Source of the DNA: Sweltsa coloradensis
Taxonomy: Eukaryota; Arthropoda; Insecta; Plecoptera; Chloroperlidae
Assembly: GCA_024449915.1 (NCBI GenBank)
Contig: JAMZAV010004462.1
Span: 1-64,000 of the forward strand
DNA length: 64,000 nt
Reading direction: 5' to 3'
Shown: one piece after another, positions 19,684-30,769 of the stretch
Position numbering within the stretch: position 1 is the first letter of the stretch
How the letters are laid out: every line of letters begins with the position of its first letter
Translations under genes and position numbers: made by a program
The notes under the pieces: generated by a model
Told to the model about the DNA's origin: nothing
What the model saw: the letters and a program-made list of their open reading frames with translations, nothing else
The model's database searches: none

Positions 19684-19868
19684 ACAAATAAATCGCAATG
19701 AAACTAATGTCCGTGATTTTGCCCTGACTTTTTGAGTAATTGAAATAAGTGTTGAGTAAATTTGTCAGTTTTTGGCATAAATCAACAATCTTTTTTCATT
19801 CAGTGTAAGTTTCCTTCCGAACTATTTGAAACTGTTCGATGTGGGTTAGAACAGCTGCTCCCCGCTGG
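19684..19868 (+). repeat. Paralogue of the LTR-element target, unoccupied
   Basis: CAAATAAATCGCAATGAAACTAATGTCCGTG followed by TTGAAATAAGTGTTGAGTAAA and CCTTCCGAACTATTTGAAACTG (broken here for length) matches the joined left (12441-12461) and right (17027-17190) flanks of the Ty3-type element with no insertion. It shows what the target looked like before insertion and that the surrounding segment was already duplicated. Confidence 0.65.
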
Positions 19869-20396
19869 GCCCGGGGTAGTTTTAGCCAAGCATACTATAA
19901 AAAGCAGGAAAGAGCCCATCTCGCAAAACGTCGCTAGTATGTGGGGAGTGATCGGGCACCAAAACTAGAAGCGACTCTGGCGGTCGTCGTTGGGACCCCT
20001 CCCCGATGTCGATGAAATTGACACCAAGAACAGAAAACCTTACCCCGGGGGTAAATTGACCCGAGCAGGCTCTGCAAATCGAAAAAGGCGATTCAAGAGA
20101 AAAGCCCACCTCCAAACATCAGCGGGAAAGAGCGGAGTATTTTACTCCCAAAACAGACGCGAGCTCTGTCAATCGTCGTCGGGCCTTTTCCCCCCTTTCC
20201 CCCTTGACGCCCCCCGGCACGTACAATGACACAACGAACATGACAAGACGATGAGACCGCGACGTGAGAACCCCCCTTTTTCCCCCCTTACCCTGGCTGG
20301 TACTGACCCATGGCCCTCCCCCCCCTCCCCCCTTAGGCTAGAGTGTTTGCATTATGCCCTAACGGTTGCGCCCCCTTTAAACCTTAAATAAACCCC
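19869..20396 (+). mobile_element. Two S units, degraded
   Basis: 19869-20032 is a 5' half (CTGGGCCCGGGGTAG, GTGGGGAGTGATCGG). 20040-20396 is an almost full copy (CCCCGGGGGTAAATTGACCC, CATCAGCGGGAAAGAGCGG, GCGACGTGAGAACC, CCTAACGGTTGCGCCC). A head is joined directly to a full copy in the same direction. Confidence 0.6.
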
Positions 20397-20859
20397 CGAC
20401 TTTTTTCATGTAAATTAAAAAAATGAAAAAAATTGTAGCTAGCCCCTCGGTTTCGCCCTGGGGGTGTCGACATTTTTAAATGTTTGGTATAGAATTAGTT
20501 TTTAACTTTGGGTTTTTTTTTTTTTTTTTCAAAAAATTATCGAACAAAAAGTGCCGATTTTAAATTCTATACAAATAAATACTTGACAAAGGATATCAAT
20601 GTGCCTTTTTTAAATCTCCATAAACCTTTTTAATGGAACCTGAAAATTTTATTAGGGTATTTTCCTGCTTGTAGAAAAAAAGGTTTTAACCCGGGCCCTT
20701 TTTTTGTCCCCAACTTTTTATAAATCCCCGTTTTCTTTTAGGAATGTTTTGTGCAACTGCAAGTCGCCTTTAGTTTTGAGCTTGTAACGAAATGACGCGA
20801 CCCTTAAGGTACTAATATATTAAGTTTTTTTAAAAACCAGGGCCCCACTCTGATTGAAC

Positions 20860-21330
20860 TGGAACTAGAAGTCTATTCATGACTAAAAAACCTCGTCCTC
20901 CTCCCTTTTCGACTCTCACGTAGAGAGGAGGTGATTGTCCAAATTAAATGGCCACACACCCCTAGCTCACGGATACTTTTAAACCAAAAAAAGGTTTTCC
21001 CATAGTAAACTGTGATAAACCTCAAACCTTAATCATATACTTAGCAAATGTACAAAATATGACCTTGCCACGAAATGTTTTCTCTTACAATCATTTTTGT
21101 ATGCTGCTTCTCCCTCAATGTAGCCCGTTGTTTTTCCCAAATTTAAAATTAAATCGAAGATATTTAATTTTTTCATAAAATTTATACTTTCCACAGGACA
21201 GTTTTAGTTAATCTTGTTCATTCTTTTTATTTGTATGAACTTAAAAAATAATAAAATAAAATAATTAATTTTCAAATCACAGGCGACTAAATCAAGTGCC
21301 CTAGTTTCTTACTTTGTAACCCAAGTTAAA
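20860..21330 (+). pseudogene. LINE C-terminal remnant and L tail
   Basis: TTCGACTCTCACGTAGAGAGG, GGTGATTGTCC, CCACACACCCCTAGCTCACG match the RNase H-type LINE C-terminal region at 30480-30560 and 44400-44480. The frame is destroyed by indels. A broken L tail is at 21283-21330 (AGGCGACTAAATCAAGTGCC, then TTTCTTACTTTGT). 21331-21734 holds nothing recognisable. Confidence 0.5.
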
Positions 21331-21734
21331 AAATATAATAAGCTGGGGAAATATTTATCGCGTATTTATTAGACTGCCAACTGCCCCACAACGTTCCCGT
21401 AAGGTCACAAAACCTTTGTTATTATCAGGGCAGTGCAAAATTGACAAAGATGTTTTAAAATATCGTCCAAATATTAATTTTGCTTAAAAAAAAAAAACGA
21501 TTTGTTAAAGGGCTGAGGTAAATAGTGTTGATTTGTCTTGGTTTTTAAATTTTAAATTTACTCCCGCCGGCCTCGCAGAATGATTGGAAAGGTCCAGCTA
21601 AACACTAGGCTACATGGAAGGCGGGGGTTTCTGACTAGGGTGACTTGTCTCTCATCATCTAGGGCGGGGTCTGCCCATAGGCCTTGTATCATTTTGAACT
21701 CTTTTTTAACCCCTTTCTTAATCTACCCAGGCGG

Positions 21735-22355
21735 GTTCGGGCCCGGACGCTATGGCTTCCCCATATTCCCTGGGCTAGCGTGGAGCAATATGCCCAAAAT
21801 GATTGACTCACCTTGGCCCAAAATAGACCAAGACTAGAATATAGCGGGTCTTAATGAATGATTTGTTTTTTCATGAACGATACAAAGACCTACCCCCCCC
21901 TTTACCCGGGGCTTGTTCTGACCACAATAAAAATTCCACCCTATTCCCCAAAGGGTTTTAAAAAAGTTAAATTTTGACCTAGTGGTTGACACGTCCTTCA
22001 TACAAAAAAACTTAAACTAGTTCCATCTCTGTCTTGGGTCTAAGGAAAGGCCTAATGGTGAGAGCCAGAATCAGAACTTAAAATGTAACTAAATAGTCTC
22101 AGGATTTATGTCGGCCTATGTCTGCGGCTAAAATCCTAGGTCTTTTGATAAACCAGGGGCCTACCCCGGGAGTAGAAAAATTTTGGCCCCAGAGCATGCT
22201 CTACTAATCGTAGGCCTACAAGCATTCAAGAGTTTACTTCCGTAAACCAGCTAGAAGCGGGAGTATATTACCCCCTCGAAACTTGGGGCAGCTCTCGCAA
22301 CCGTCGCGGGGACATTTCCCCTTCCTTGACGACCTCCTGACGACGACACAATGAA
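21735..22355 (+). mobile_element. S unit fragments, strongly degraded
   Basis: 21735-22015 contains GGGTTCGGGCCCGGACGC and later a 3' half (GGGGCTTGTTCTGACC, GACCTAGTGGTTGACACGTCC). 22153-22355 is a 5' half (ACCCCGGGAGTAG, CCAGAGCATGCTCTACTAATCG, GGGAGTATATTACCCCC). The order and orientation are the usual ones. Confidence 0.5.
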
Positions 22356-22359
22356 CTGT

Positions 22360-23085
22360 AAACCCCACACTGATAAAACATCGTCCTCCTACGTCCCCGA
22401 CTCTCACGTAAGAAGGGGGGGTATTGCCCCTAATTAAAAAAAGGCCAACACCCCCAAACTCAGCTTCCCTTTTTTAATTTATTTAAATTTAATTAATTAC
22501 ATTAATTACCTTATAAATTTTTTACCAAATTATTGTTTTAAAATTTACATTGTTTGTAAAAATTATATTTCAAAATAACTTGAGCGGTATTTAAATTATT
22601 TTTATCTTCATCTATGTGAGTAGATTAATCTTTTTTATCCTCCTCTGTAAACAGTTTTTAACTAACTACAGGGAATTTAAATTAAATAAATTATTAAACT
22701 GAATGTGAATCATGTGTTACATTTAACCTTTCATCTATCGATAGCAAAATGTACCAAAATTTGATGCCTTGCGCACCCCAATTTGATCTCTATAATCCTA
22801 TGATAATTCTTTTCATATGATAACGCGACAACTTTCTAAAATTTTTTTTTCAAAGTTCTTTTTTCACAAAATTAATTCACATCAAACAAATTTAATTTTT
22901 ATCTTAATCATTAATTTTTCTTTTTTGGGGGGGACTATCACCACCCTCAACTTCTCTCTTTTCATTATATACTTAAAGAAAAAATTTAAACTCAAAAAAA
23001 CAAACTCCTTTTAACTTCCAATTCACAGGGGGGGCAAAGTGACCCACCGGGTTTAAGCGCCCTAGATTCTCACGTCGTCGTGGAT
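22360..23085 (+). pseudogene. LINE C-terminal remnants, 3' region and L tail
   Basis: 22375-22480 matches the LINE stretch around GACTCTCACGTAAGAAG. 22745-22900 matches its last coding part (ATGTACCAAAATTTGATGCC, TTGCGCAC, CATATGATAACGCGACAAC, AAAATTAATTCACATC). 23027-23085 is an L tail (GGGGCAAAGTGACCCACCG, GTTTAAGCGCCC, TTCTCACGTCGTCG). The LINE is the RNase H-bearing type seen best at 43375-44926. Not functional. Confidence 0.5.
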
Positions 23086-23254
23086 TCTTTTAATCCAAAA
23101 GGTTTGTTGTGAAATCGTGAACAAAGATCCGCGAGTCATTTTGAGGGCATGTTCGGTTTTCCTTGGGGGTCTTGGCGCCAACTACAGACGGGCGGACTAA
23201 TAAAATATGCTCTGGGAGATAAATATGATGAACAATGCCGAAAACGATTGCATC

Positions 23255-23330
23255 ACGACTGAGACCCCCCCCCCCTACCCTACCCCTGGCTGGTTCTGAC
23301 CGCATGGGGGCTTTAAACCAAATAAACCAA
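23255..23330 (+). mobile_element. S unit, 3' fragment
   Basis: ACTGAGACCCCCCCCCC, CCTGGCTGGTTCTGACCGCATGG and TTTAAACCAAATAAACC, with the tail motif deleted. The minus-strand frame over it is a shadow. Confidence 0.45.
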
Positions 23331-23663
23331 AAACCCAGTCATCGATGAACTCGAAATACAAACCCCTTTTTTATCCGAAGTAATTTGTTCCACCAAATTT
23401 AAAATTTAGTCACATATCTTTCCACATAAATTTTGTCGGGTTTTCATCCTTTCATGTCTATATTTATTTTATTTTTTATTTATTAATCTATGATCATTTA
23501 AACATTGTCATTTAAGGCTCTTTCGCGCACGAGATTTCCCCAGATTATGAGTTTTTAGCAAGTATTTGCGACGTCGACGCCGTTTTTTGTTTAAATTTAA
23601 CAACAAAATAAAAAAAGATAAATCCCAAAAAACTTTCAAATTTAAAAACTAACAAAATCACTG

Positions 23664-23712
23664 GTGGCGCAAAATGACCTAACGGTTGAAGCGCCCTAGT
23701 TTCTCACGTCCC
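23664..23712 (+). repeat. LINE L tail
   Basis: GGTGGCGCAAAATGACC, TAACGGTTGAAGCGCCCTAG, TTTCTCACGTC. This copy has the S-type single-C form (AACGGTT) inside an L-type context, so it is intermediate between the two families. 23713-24844 beyond it has no gene I can recognise; homopolymers are inflated, and near 24385-24440 there is a tRNA-like minus-strand fragment (GGGTTCAACCC). Confidence 0.55.
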
Positions 23713-24844
23713 GTATTTGTTGTCGACTGGGTGTTTTTAAAGATTAATTTATTGTCCTCCTTTGCAAAACAGTTTTTAAAATGAATCTGATAGACGGTAA
23801 ATAAATAAACCAAAAATTCGGTTGTCACAAGCTTGTTTATTGACGATGAGCGTAGCGTTTAACGAGTGAGCGTAGGAACGTATGATTTTTATTCGACTTA
23901 AACGGGCCCTTATTGTTTTTTTGCTGCGTGTTGTACGTTGAAAATCACCCAATCGCTGAAAAATTGCGCTGAAAATTTTTAACGGACTCCGGTACGAGTT
24001 TATTGAGAAATCTAACAAAAACACAAGATTTTTGCGATTTAAACCTACAGAAATAAAAAAACTAAAAAAAGACTTCCAATGTTTAGAAAATTTTTTAACG
24101 CAATGTTTTTGATTTTTTAAAATAATTTTTGTTTGTTATTCGCCTTGGGCCCTGAAAAAGCCGTCCCATGAAGGTCTGTGAATGTTGGCGTCAAGGTACT
24201 CCCCCAAAATTTCCCCTCTAATTTTAGTAACCTTTCAAAAATTTTCACGTATTTCGTACTGGGGGGGGAGTTTTACCTATAGTGGCCCTATTTCCCCAAT
24301 ATGGACTGCACTGCGTTTTTATCTTTCAAAACATGTTTAATTATTTTTTAAACAATCTAGAAATTACAAATCTTTCCTGACCAGGGGGTTGAACCCACTT
24401 CTTTCACTTTTTGGCTACAAGGGCGCCTTAGCCAACTAGAATAGGAAACGCCAAAGTCGAGTTAGACAGTGGGGCGAGTCATGTGTGAGTACCCCCGGGG
24501 GCATTTGCATTTAATTTGATAATTTATTCGTAAAATAATAGTTTTTTTAAAAATTAAGTTGGGTATACGGGGGGGGCCGTCAAATGTAAAGGGCATAATG
24601 CGCCTCTCTAGCCTATGATAGGCTAGGTAGGCCTAAGTGGGGGGAAAAAAAGTAATGAAATCGGGTACTCCAACATGGGTCACCACTCGTTTAAAAAACG
24701 CTTTTTTGGGGTTTCCCTAGTTTTTGAAAAGATTGTCAGGGGTGGGAGAGGGGGGGGGGTAAAAATGCACCTTTGTAGCCCCCTCGTGCAGTGTCTGGCT
24801 GTTAGTCTCTAGTTTCTCTATGAACATGTTTTTAAAAATCTTTC

Positions 24845-25205
24845 CACTTTTAACACACAGTGTCATAAAGTCCGTGTTTTACCTACCCCAGCTGACCCAC
24901 CCGAGAACCCGAAACTGTTTAGTACCCAACCCCACCCGACTGTCAAACCCCACCCGACTCCTAGAAATACACCACTTAATTGTCCCGTACAGAATTACTT
25001 ACAAACTTCCAAAAGTATTTAAAAATTCGTTTTGTAGGGGATAACAATAAAACCAAAAAATTAGGCCTACTCTAAAATGAAAATCTAAAGAGAGTTTGCC
25101 CTGTCTGGCCCGGTAATTTAGCACCAGCATCAGCTGGTAAGTAAGAAATTTTATAATAAAGCCTACCCCTGAAACTAGAGGCGGCTCTGGCGGGCGTCGT
25201 AAACA
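24845..25205 (+). repeat. LINE 3' region with CCCGA segment, copy 3, and S head
   Basis: GTGTCATAAAGTCCGTGTTTT, CTGACCCACCCGAGAACCCG, AAATACACCAC and AGAGAGTTTGCCCTG correspond to 2277-2533 and 7010-7275. At 25098 it passes into an S head (GTCTGGCCCGGTAATTTAGC, CATCAGCTGGTAAGTAAG) lacking the pol III-like region, exactly as at 2534. Confidence 0.55.
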
Positions 25206-25729
25206 CTACAAAAACGCCCCGTATAAAAAAAAGAGATCGTTAGCTCTTTGGGTCATTGGGGTTGTGGTTTTAAGCTCGTTTCCAAAGAAAAGGGGCCCGG
25301 GTTCGGTTCCTGCTTTAGGGAAAAAATTTGTTTCTTCTGATGTGAACTGCAGTCCATGTTTCTTGGCTTATAAATTTTTAAAAGGTGATTTGAGCCGTCT
25401 AGCAACGAGGGAAAATAAAAAATTCCAAGGTTGTTCCGAATTAGCCTTTTTGATTCTGATGCAACTTGCGAAAGGGAAACGCGTCCCGCTTGATTACAGG
25501 TTTTTCCCATCAAATATTATCCCGGGCTCTAGTTGGGCATTGTTCGTCGTCAATGGTGTCGGTGCGTTCATGGTTTCTATCTGTTTTTCATTTAAAACCC
25601 CCGAAAAATCAGTTTGAGACTGAATGATGACTCTAAAAACTTTTTTTTTTTGTTTATGACGACCACGACTGAGAATTCCCCTTTTTCTCCCCTTACCCGT
25701 GGGAAACTGTCCCGCATGGGACCTTCTTA
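25206..25729. other. Unrecognised stretch with a 117-codon frame
   Basis: A plus-strand frame at 25264-25617 stays open for 117 codons from a GTG. I recognise no domain. An overlapping minus-strand frame is similarly long. The phrase GTTCGTCGTCAATGGTGTCGG recurs at about 26127, so part is repeated. Composition is less AT-rich than its surroundings. It could be a fragment of an unknown element; I would not call it a gene. Confidence 0.25.
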
Positions 25730-26110
25730 CCCGTCTGGGGCCCCGGGGAAATTAACCCAGGGCCCAAAACATGGCTCGCTAATCGTAACGGGGATTCAAG
25801 AAAAAAGTCCACCTCGAAACATCACTAGTATGAAAGGGGAGTATTTTTTCCCCTAAAAATTTGAGACAGCTCTGGGAATCGTCGTTTTGGGACCTTTCCC
25901 CCTTCCATTGACGACCCCCCCGACGACGATAGACAATGAAACCACGATTTAAAGACGAAGACAAAGCACCGCAACTTGAGAATCCCCCTTTCTTCCATGT
26001 ACCCGTGGCTGTTTCAGACCACATGGGCCCTCCTCTCCCCCCCCCCCCTAGGGGTTTGAGTGGGGCTTAAAGACCTAACGGTTGACGCGTCCTTAAACTA
26101 AATAAACAAA
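25730..26110 (+). mobile_element. S unit, full length but indel-rich
   Basis: CCCGTCTGGGGCCCCGG, ACATGGCTCGCTAATCG, GGGGAGTATTTTTTCCCC, GACGACGATAG, CCGTGGCTG and GACCTAACGGTTGACGCG to ACTAAATAAAC. Homopolymers are inflated. Confidence 0.6.
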
Positions 26111-26409
26111 AAAAATCTGTTGGGGATTGTTCGTCGTCGATGGTGTCGGCGCCTCAGGGTTAACTTGATTTCTGTGACGAGTGGGTAAGGGAAATAATTT
26201 TTTTTTAGCTGGGTTTGAAATTTAAATTAAACGATGCGCAACACAACGTTGAAACCCAGTTCACAATATTCACAATAATAATTAATTTTTGAATGTTTTC
26301 TGTTTAAAAAACTAGTTGCCAATATCGGTGCTCATGGACTTCCCTATTCTTGCCAACACACAACACAAAACTACGATACATAATGTTTTTAAAAAAGTTT
26401 TTGACCCCC

Positions 26410-26822
26410 ATCCCGGCCCGGGGTGAATTTTCCCTGACCATGGCTCTGCTAATATAAAAAGTGATTCAAACAAAAAAATCCTTTTCGCAAACTTGCTAAA
26501 AAAGGGGGTTTTCTACTCCCCGAAACTAGAGGCGACTCCGGCAATTTGTCGTCGGGGACACCTCCCCCACCAATACCCCCCTCTGCCCCCTGACTTTGCC
26601 CGCCCCGGCCTGATGTCTCACAGCCACACTCCCCCGCCCCGACCCCGGCCACCTTCACCACGACCCCCCCTTGCGTGTGGGTGGTTCTACCAGTACAGGG
26701 CCCGTCCCCCCGCTCACCCCGGTCACCCTTACGTTCCTCCCTTCGTAAATAACTAATAAAATACAAAAGCATGCACAGAAGGGGCCCGTATACCTAAAGG
26801 TTGATGCGCTCTTAAACCAAAA
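26410..26822 (+). mobile_element. S unit variant with replaced middle
   Basis: The head (CCGGCCCGGGGTGAATTTTC, ATGGCTCTGCTAATAT) and the tail (CCTAAAGGTTGATGCGCTC) are S-type. The middle is a C-rich block with CCCCGACCCCGGCC and TCACCC..TTACGTTCCTCCC instead of the GACGA-rich one. The same replacement occurs at 50880-51060, so it is a heritable variant and not only noise. Confidence 0.45.
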
Positions 26823-26974
26823 AGCTTCTTACGTAGACTTCTTTCTTTCTTTATTTCCAATAAAACTAATAATTTTTCTTATGCAATTACAAAAATTACA
26901 ATCAATTGTTTGTTATTACAAATATAGAAAAGAATATAATCATTAAACACATAAAGTCATTTCATTATATTATC

Positions 26975-27032
26975 ACAGGCTGCACAATATGACCTCACCG
27001 GTTGAAGCGCCGTTGTTTCTCTCGTCGCCGTC
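26975..27032 (+). repeat. LINE L tail
   Basis: CACAGGCTGCACAATATGACC, TCACCGGTTGAAGCGCCG, TTTCTCTCGTCGCCG. The upstream 26850-26974 is LINE 3' untranslated text (AAAGAATATAATCATTAAAC). Confidence 0.65.
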
Positions 27033-27104
27033 CGTTGATTGTTTACTTGTCTTTGGTTTCAAATCCTCTCACTTGGTGGAGGTGCCGGGTCAGACTTGCA
27101 AGTT

Positions 27105-27545
27105 CTGGCCCAGGGGTAGGATGGGCCCAGAGCATGGCTCTTTAAAACGTTAAAGCCGATTTTCAAGAGATAATGCCAATCACGCAAACTTCATCTACAT
27201 GAAGAATCTAGCTTACTCCACGAAACTAGAGGCGAGCTCTGGCAATCGTCGTCGGGGACACCTTCCCTTTCCATTGAAGACCTCCCCGACGACGATGACA
27301 ATGACACAACGAACGATGACAAAGACGATGACGACCGCGACGTGAGAAACCCCCCTTATCTTCCCCTTACCCGTGGCTGGTTCTGACCAGTATGGGCCAT
27401 TCCTCCCCATATCCCCTACACTAGAGAAGTGCATTATAAGACATAACGTTTGACGCGTCCTTAGCCCTAATCCAAATATACTGGCAGTCGTCGTCGGAAA
27501 CACCTCCCCCTTCACTTGACGACCTATAGGTCCAGGCACAATTTA
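27105..27545 (+). mobile_element. S unit plus extra middle piece
   Basis: A good full copy at 27105-27480 (GGCCCAGAGCATGGCTCTTT, CGACGTGAGAAACC, GGCTGGTTCTGACCAGTATGG, AATCCAAATATA). It is followed by a short repeat of its own centre (GGCAGTCGTCGTCGGAAAC, CTTGACGACCT) up to 27545. The long minus-strand frame is a shadow. Confidence 0.7.
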
Positions 27546-28690
27546 ATAAATGTAGTTTAAATTTCTTTTAGCTATTATCACTTGATATATCCCCGCAACT
27601 GTCGGCCTACTAGCACACCGGTACTTGTCAGCGCCGCCCTATGGGCACCTAGATGATTGGTGTTGGGAAATAAAGTCTGCCCGTGGACAAATTAATTGCT
27701 CCTTCTACAACATATTCTTATAGTGAGTGAATAACAAATCCAGGATCTATTCTAGGGACTAGGTCTGAGCTTCCCATATTTACGTAAGGAAATCCTTGGG
27801 GAAATCTTCAGTAAGAATTTTCAGTGGCGGGTATTGATCCGAGGACGTAACAAATTAAAGTTTCGCTGAGTAACGCGTGTGAAAACTTCTTGTTTACATT
27901 GTTATTTTTAAGAAACACGATTTGTTGTGCGCTCCTTAACGTAAGTAAACAGTTATTTAAGTTTACACTCGTAGCTTCATACTCCTACACTTCATACCGT
28001 AATAATAACAACGTTGATATAAAATAATAAATACACTACATAAATTCGTATTTTTTGAGTTGACAAACTCAGTCAAATTAATCAAGAGATTTCAGTGCGG
28101 ACATCACATTTCAAGCTGACCGACTGTAGGCGCCGACACCATCGTCTAGCAAACTATGGCTGGTCTTGTAAAGTGTGACCTTTCAACTAACAATTTACAA
28201 CAATGAGGCAACCATAAAACATACATGTGCCAATAGAAAGACGTTATCCGGAGTATTTTAGAAGAACACATTATTTGTTATGTCAGCCCACATTAAAATT
28301 AAGTTTTAACACTAAAAATATTTTCTATAAAAACATTGCCTTTTTATATGCTTACCTTCACACTATAGATGCTTAGTATTGAAAATACGACTTTTAAAAA
28401 AAATACAATTTGATTTGATTTGGGGAATAATGAGTCCAAACCATCACATTACTCAGATTTCAGAAGATTGTTTGTGGGTTAAAATAAGTTAATTTTCTTA
28501 TTCGATTGGCACCATAATTCGCTGATTTTGCAATGTGTTCTAGTCTCAATATAAGTAGGCCCTATCTAGGTTGATTTACTTCAGAGGCTTCTATTATAAA
28601 GACCTGTGATTGGTAATTTAATCTTTTGTATGCTTTATGCGAAATACGTATTGCGGTTTTGGTAAATATTGCGAATTATTTTTTCAATTA
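27546..28690. other. No gene recognised
   Basis: AT-rich, clean-looking sequence with no S unit or L tail. Near 27825-27850 there is a degenerate tRNA-like B-box on the minus strand (GGCGGGTATTGATCCGAGG), similar to 35625-35660. No splice-bounded coding signal stands out by eye. Confidence 0.4.
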
Positions 28691-28698
28691 AAAAATTA

Positions 28699-29242
28699 GG
28701 TACTTGTTCATTAACGGGACCCCCTCCAAAAAATGTAAAAATTCTGTAAAAACATTTCATTAGACAATCATAACTACTACATCTACTCCATCTGAGTTTC
28801 AGGAGGTCAGGAAAACACAATTATTTCTAACAAAGCCTCGAAAACATCCTTTCCGGCTACATCTTTTGCGCCAGGAGTGACACGGCCTACGCCAACATAC
28901 TCCACCTACAAAACCTTTAATGTCGCTACCTATTTTAAATATAAAGGACTGTCAATGGAAAAGTACTTACGTTTAAAATAGCGACGTTAAAGGTTTTGAA
29001 GGTTCATTTGGTGTCCGTGAACGTCAATGTCAGCGACGACTGCTCTCATGTAGGCCTACGCGTTCCAATGGATGTACTCGCCTGAGTCACGTTGAACGTG
29101 TGAGTCAAGTTCACTGTCTTGAGTCATATTCAACTCCTTGCAAGTTGTAATTATTTATTGTAAACAGAAATAAGTAAAAAACGACGATGGGGGGACCAAT
29201 TAACAAAAAATTGAGGGGGGGTCCCGTTAATGAACAAGTACC
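28699..29242. mobile_element. 544-bp TIR element with 8-bp target duplication
   Basis: Terminal inverted repeats of about 26 bp: GGTACTTGTTCATTAACGGG at 28699 and its complement CCCGTTAATGAACAAGTACC ending at 29242. Both sides are flanked by AAAAATTA (28691-28698 and 29243-29250), a perfect 8-bp duplication. Eight bases is typical of hAT and some other DNA transposons. There is no transposase frame, so it is nonautonomous. It contains an internal hairpin at 28905-29000. Confidence 0.85.
28905..29000. repeat. Hairpin inside the 544-bp element
   Basis: CAAAACCTTTAATGTCGCTA and its near-complement TAGCGACGTTAAAGGTTTTG flank about 50 bases. An additional TTTTAAA/TTTAAAA match extends the stem. 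It may be a subterminal or internal structural feature, or an older nested insertion. Confidence 0.65.
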
Positions 29243-29271
29243 AAAAATTATCCTATAAATCTAATACAAAC

Positions 29272-29985
29272 CAGGGGCCCGAGTTTTGAAAAGTGCGTTT
29301 GCAGTCACCTCTGAAAACGAGTGACTTGGAGGGTCACGTGACTACCAAAACGTACGTTTTGAACCAAATGCTAGTTTTGAAATCATAACGCACGTTTCGA
29401 TACGTACGTTTCCACCCACGGCCGAAAAGCTCGTGGTTTGATCATTAGTGATATATGTCATCGCCCCTATGATTCACTTACGAATCTTTTAGTAATTTCA
29501 GGAAATGTATGCTTTCATTATAGATGGCCGTGACTTTGATTTATTATTTGTCATTCGTTTGTTAACGTTGTAAGAAAGAAATAATGGATGTTTATGTTGA
29601 ACCGTTATTTTTGTATATCATGTATTACCTATTTTTAGAATTACTCTTATACTATGTATCATTATATTCTCGAGAATAGACATTCTACACTAAAATGACA
29701 GCCATCGCAATCGTAGGCAATGTTTTTCACTAGGGTTCTTATTTTTAGCGCTAGGCGTAATAATACGCAATTCTGATTGGTTGGGGGATGTTTTACATTC
29801 ACAAAGCTTTGACTCTTTCGGAACAATCGCAACGATGACTAACAGCAACACCCATCTATCCCACAACGTACGTTTTGATTTCAAAACTAGCAATTTACTC
29901 AAGTCACCGAAATGAGGTGGGATAGGAATTACGTTTTGACGGTGGCTTGTGGCTGCAAACGCATTTTTCAAAACTTGGGTCCCAG
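29272..29985. mobile_element. 714-bp TIR element with ACGTACGTTTTG motifs
   Basis: Ends are inverted: CAGGGGCCCGAGTTTTGAAA at the left and TTCAAAACTTGGGTCCCAG at the right, continuing as GTGCGTTTGCAG and CTGCAAACGCAT. Subterminal copies of ACGTACGTTT occur near 29352, 29401 and 29868, with GTTTTGAAATCA and TGATTTCAAAAC also inverted. CAGGG ends suggest hAT, but I see no matching 8-bp flanks. The 93-codon minus-strand frame shows no known transposase motif. Confidence 0.65.
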
Positions 29986-30194
29986 GTCAATTTTCTTCAC
30001 AAACTTAAAATTGGAATAAATATAGTAATAAATCCAGCTGTGTTAAGATTGTTTTATTTCTGGGTTGTATTGAATATAAACATAGCCGATTCTTCACTTC
30101 ATGAGTAAGAAGATAACACCACTCACAGTAGGCCTACTCCATCACTAAATTATGCACTAGATAATAACTGTTACTTGGCACCGGGTTAAGGTTA

Positions 30195-30760
30195 TACTGG
30201 TATCTATGCTAGGCACTCACGGCCTATCGGTTGAAGAGTTTTGCTGGATACCTGGACACGTGGGCATAGAGGGAAATGAACACGCTGATCGGGCTGCTAA
30301 GGAAGCTTCCCATCGTCGCGACGCTGATTTCAATCTAGTTCCCGTTCCAGATGCCCAAGAGGGGATACAAGAAACAATTGTTGGAATTGCGACAACCATT
30401 TTGGGATTTTGTTCAAAATAACAAATTGCTTTAGTGTGATGCCCAATTGACAAACAAAATTCTTCCACCTAAGTCTCGATTCTCACATAGAGAAGAGGTG
30501 GTATTGTCCAGAATTCGAATGGGCCACACTCGCTAACTCACGAATATCTCTTAACCAAAAAAAGGTTATTCCCATATGTGACACATGCGATGTACCTTAA
30601 CCGTACATCATATGCTAGGAGAATGTTCCAAATTAGATGCCTTGCGCACGCAATTAGATCTCTCCCCAATCATATGAAGAACTTCTATCATATGCTAACG
30701 GCGACAAACTTTCTAAATTTCTCATCCAAAGTAATCTATCTAACAAAATTTAATTCACTG
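30195..30760 (+). pseudogene. LINE ORF2 RNase H end and C-terminus
   Basis: The frame from 30206 reads FCWIPGHVGIEGNEHADRAA, the unmistakable C-terminal motif of LINE-encoded RNase H (I, R1 and related groups). After 30421 the frame shifts. Beyond 30480 other frames read SRIRMGHT, EYLLTKK, CDTCDVPLTVHHML and CSKLDALRTQLDLS, a Cys/His zinc-knuckle-like tail. The 3' untranslated start is at about 30720. Reverse transcriptase is missing, so it is 5'-truncated. It ends without an L tail and passes into an unrelated sequence at about 30770. The 30217-30468 minus frame is a shadow. Confidence 0.75.
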
Positions 30761-30769
30761 TTTACACTT

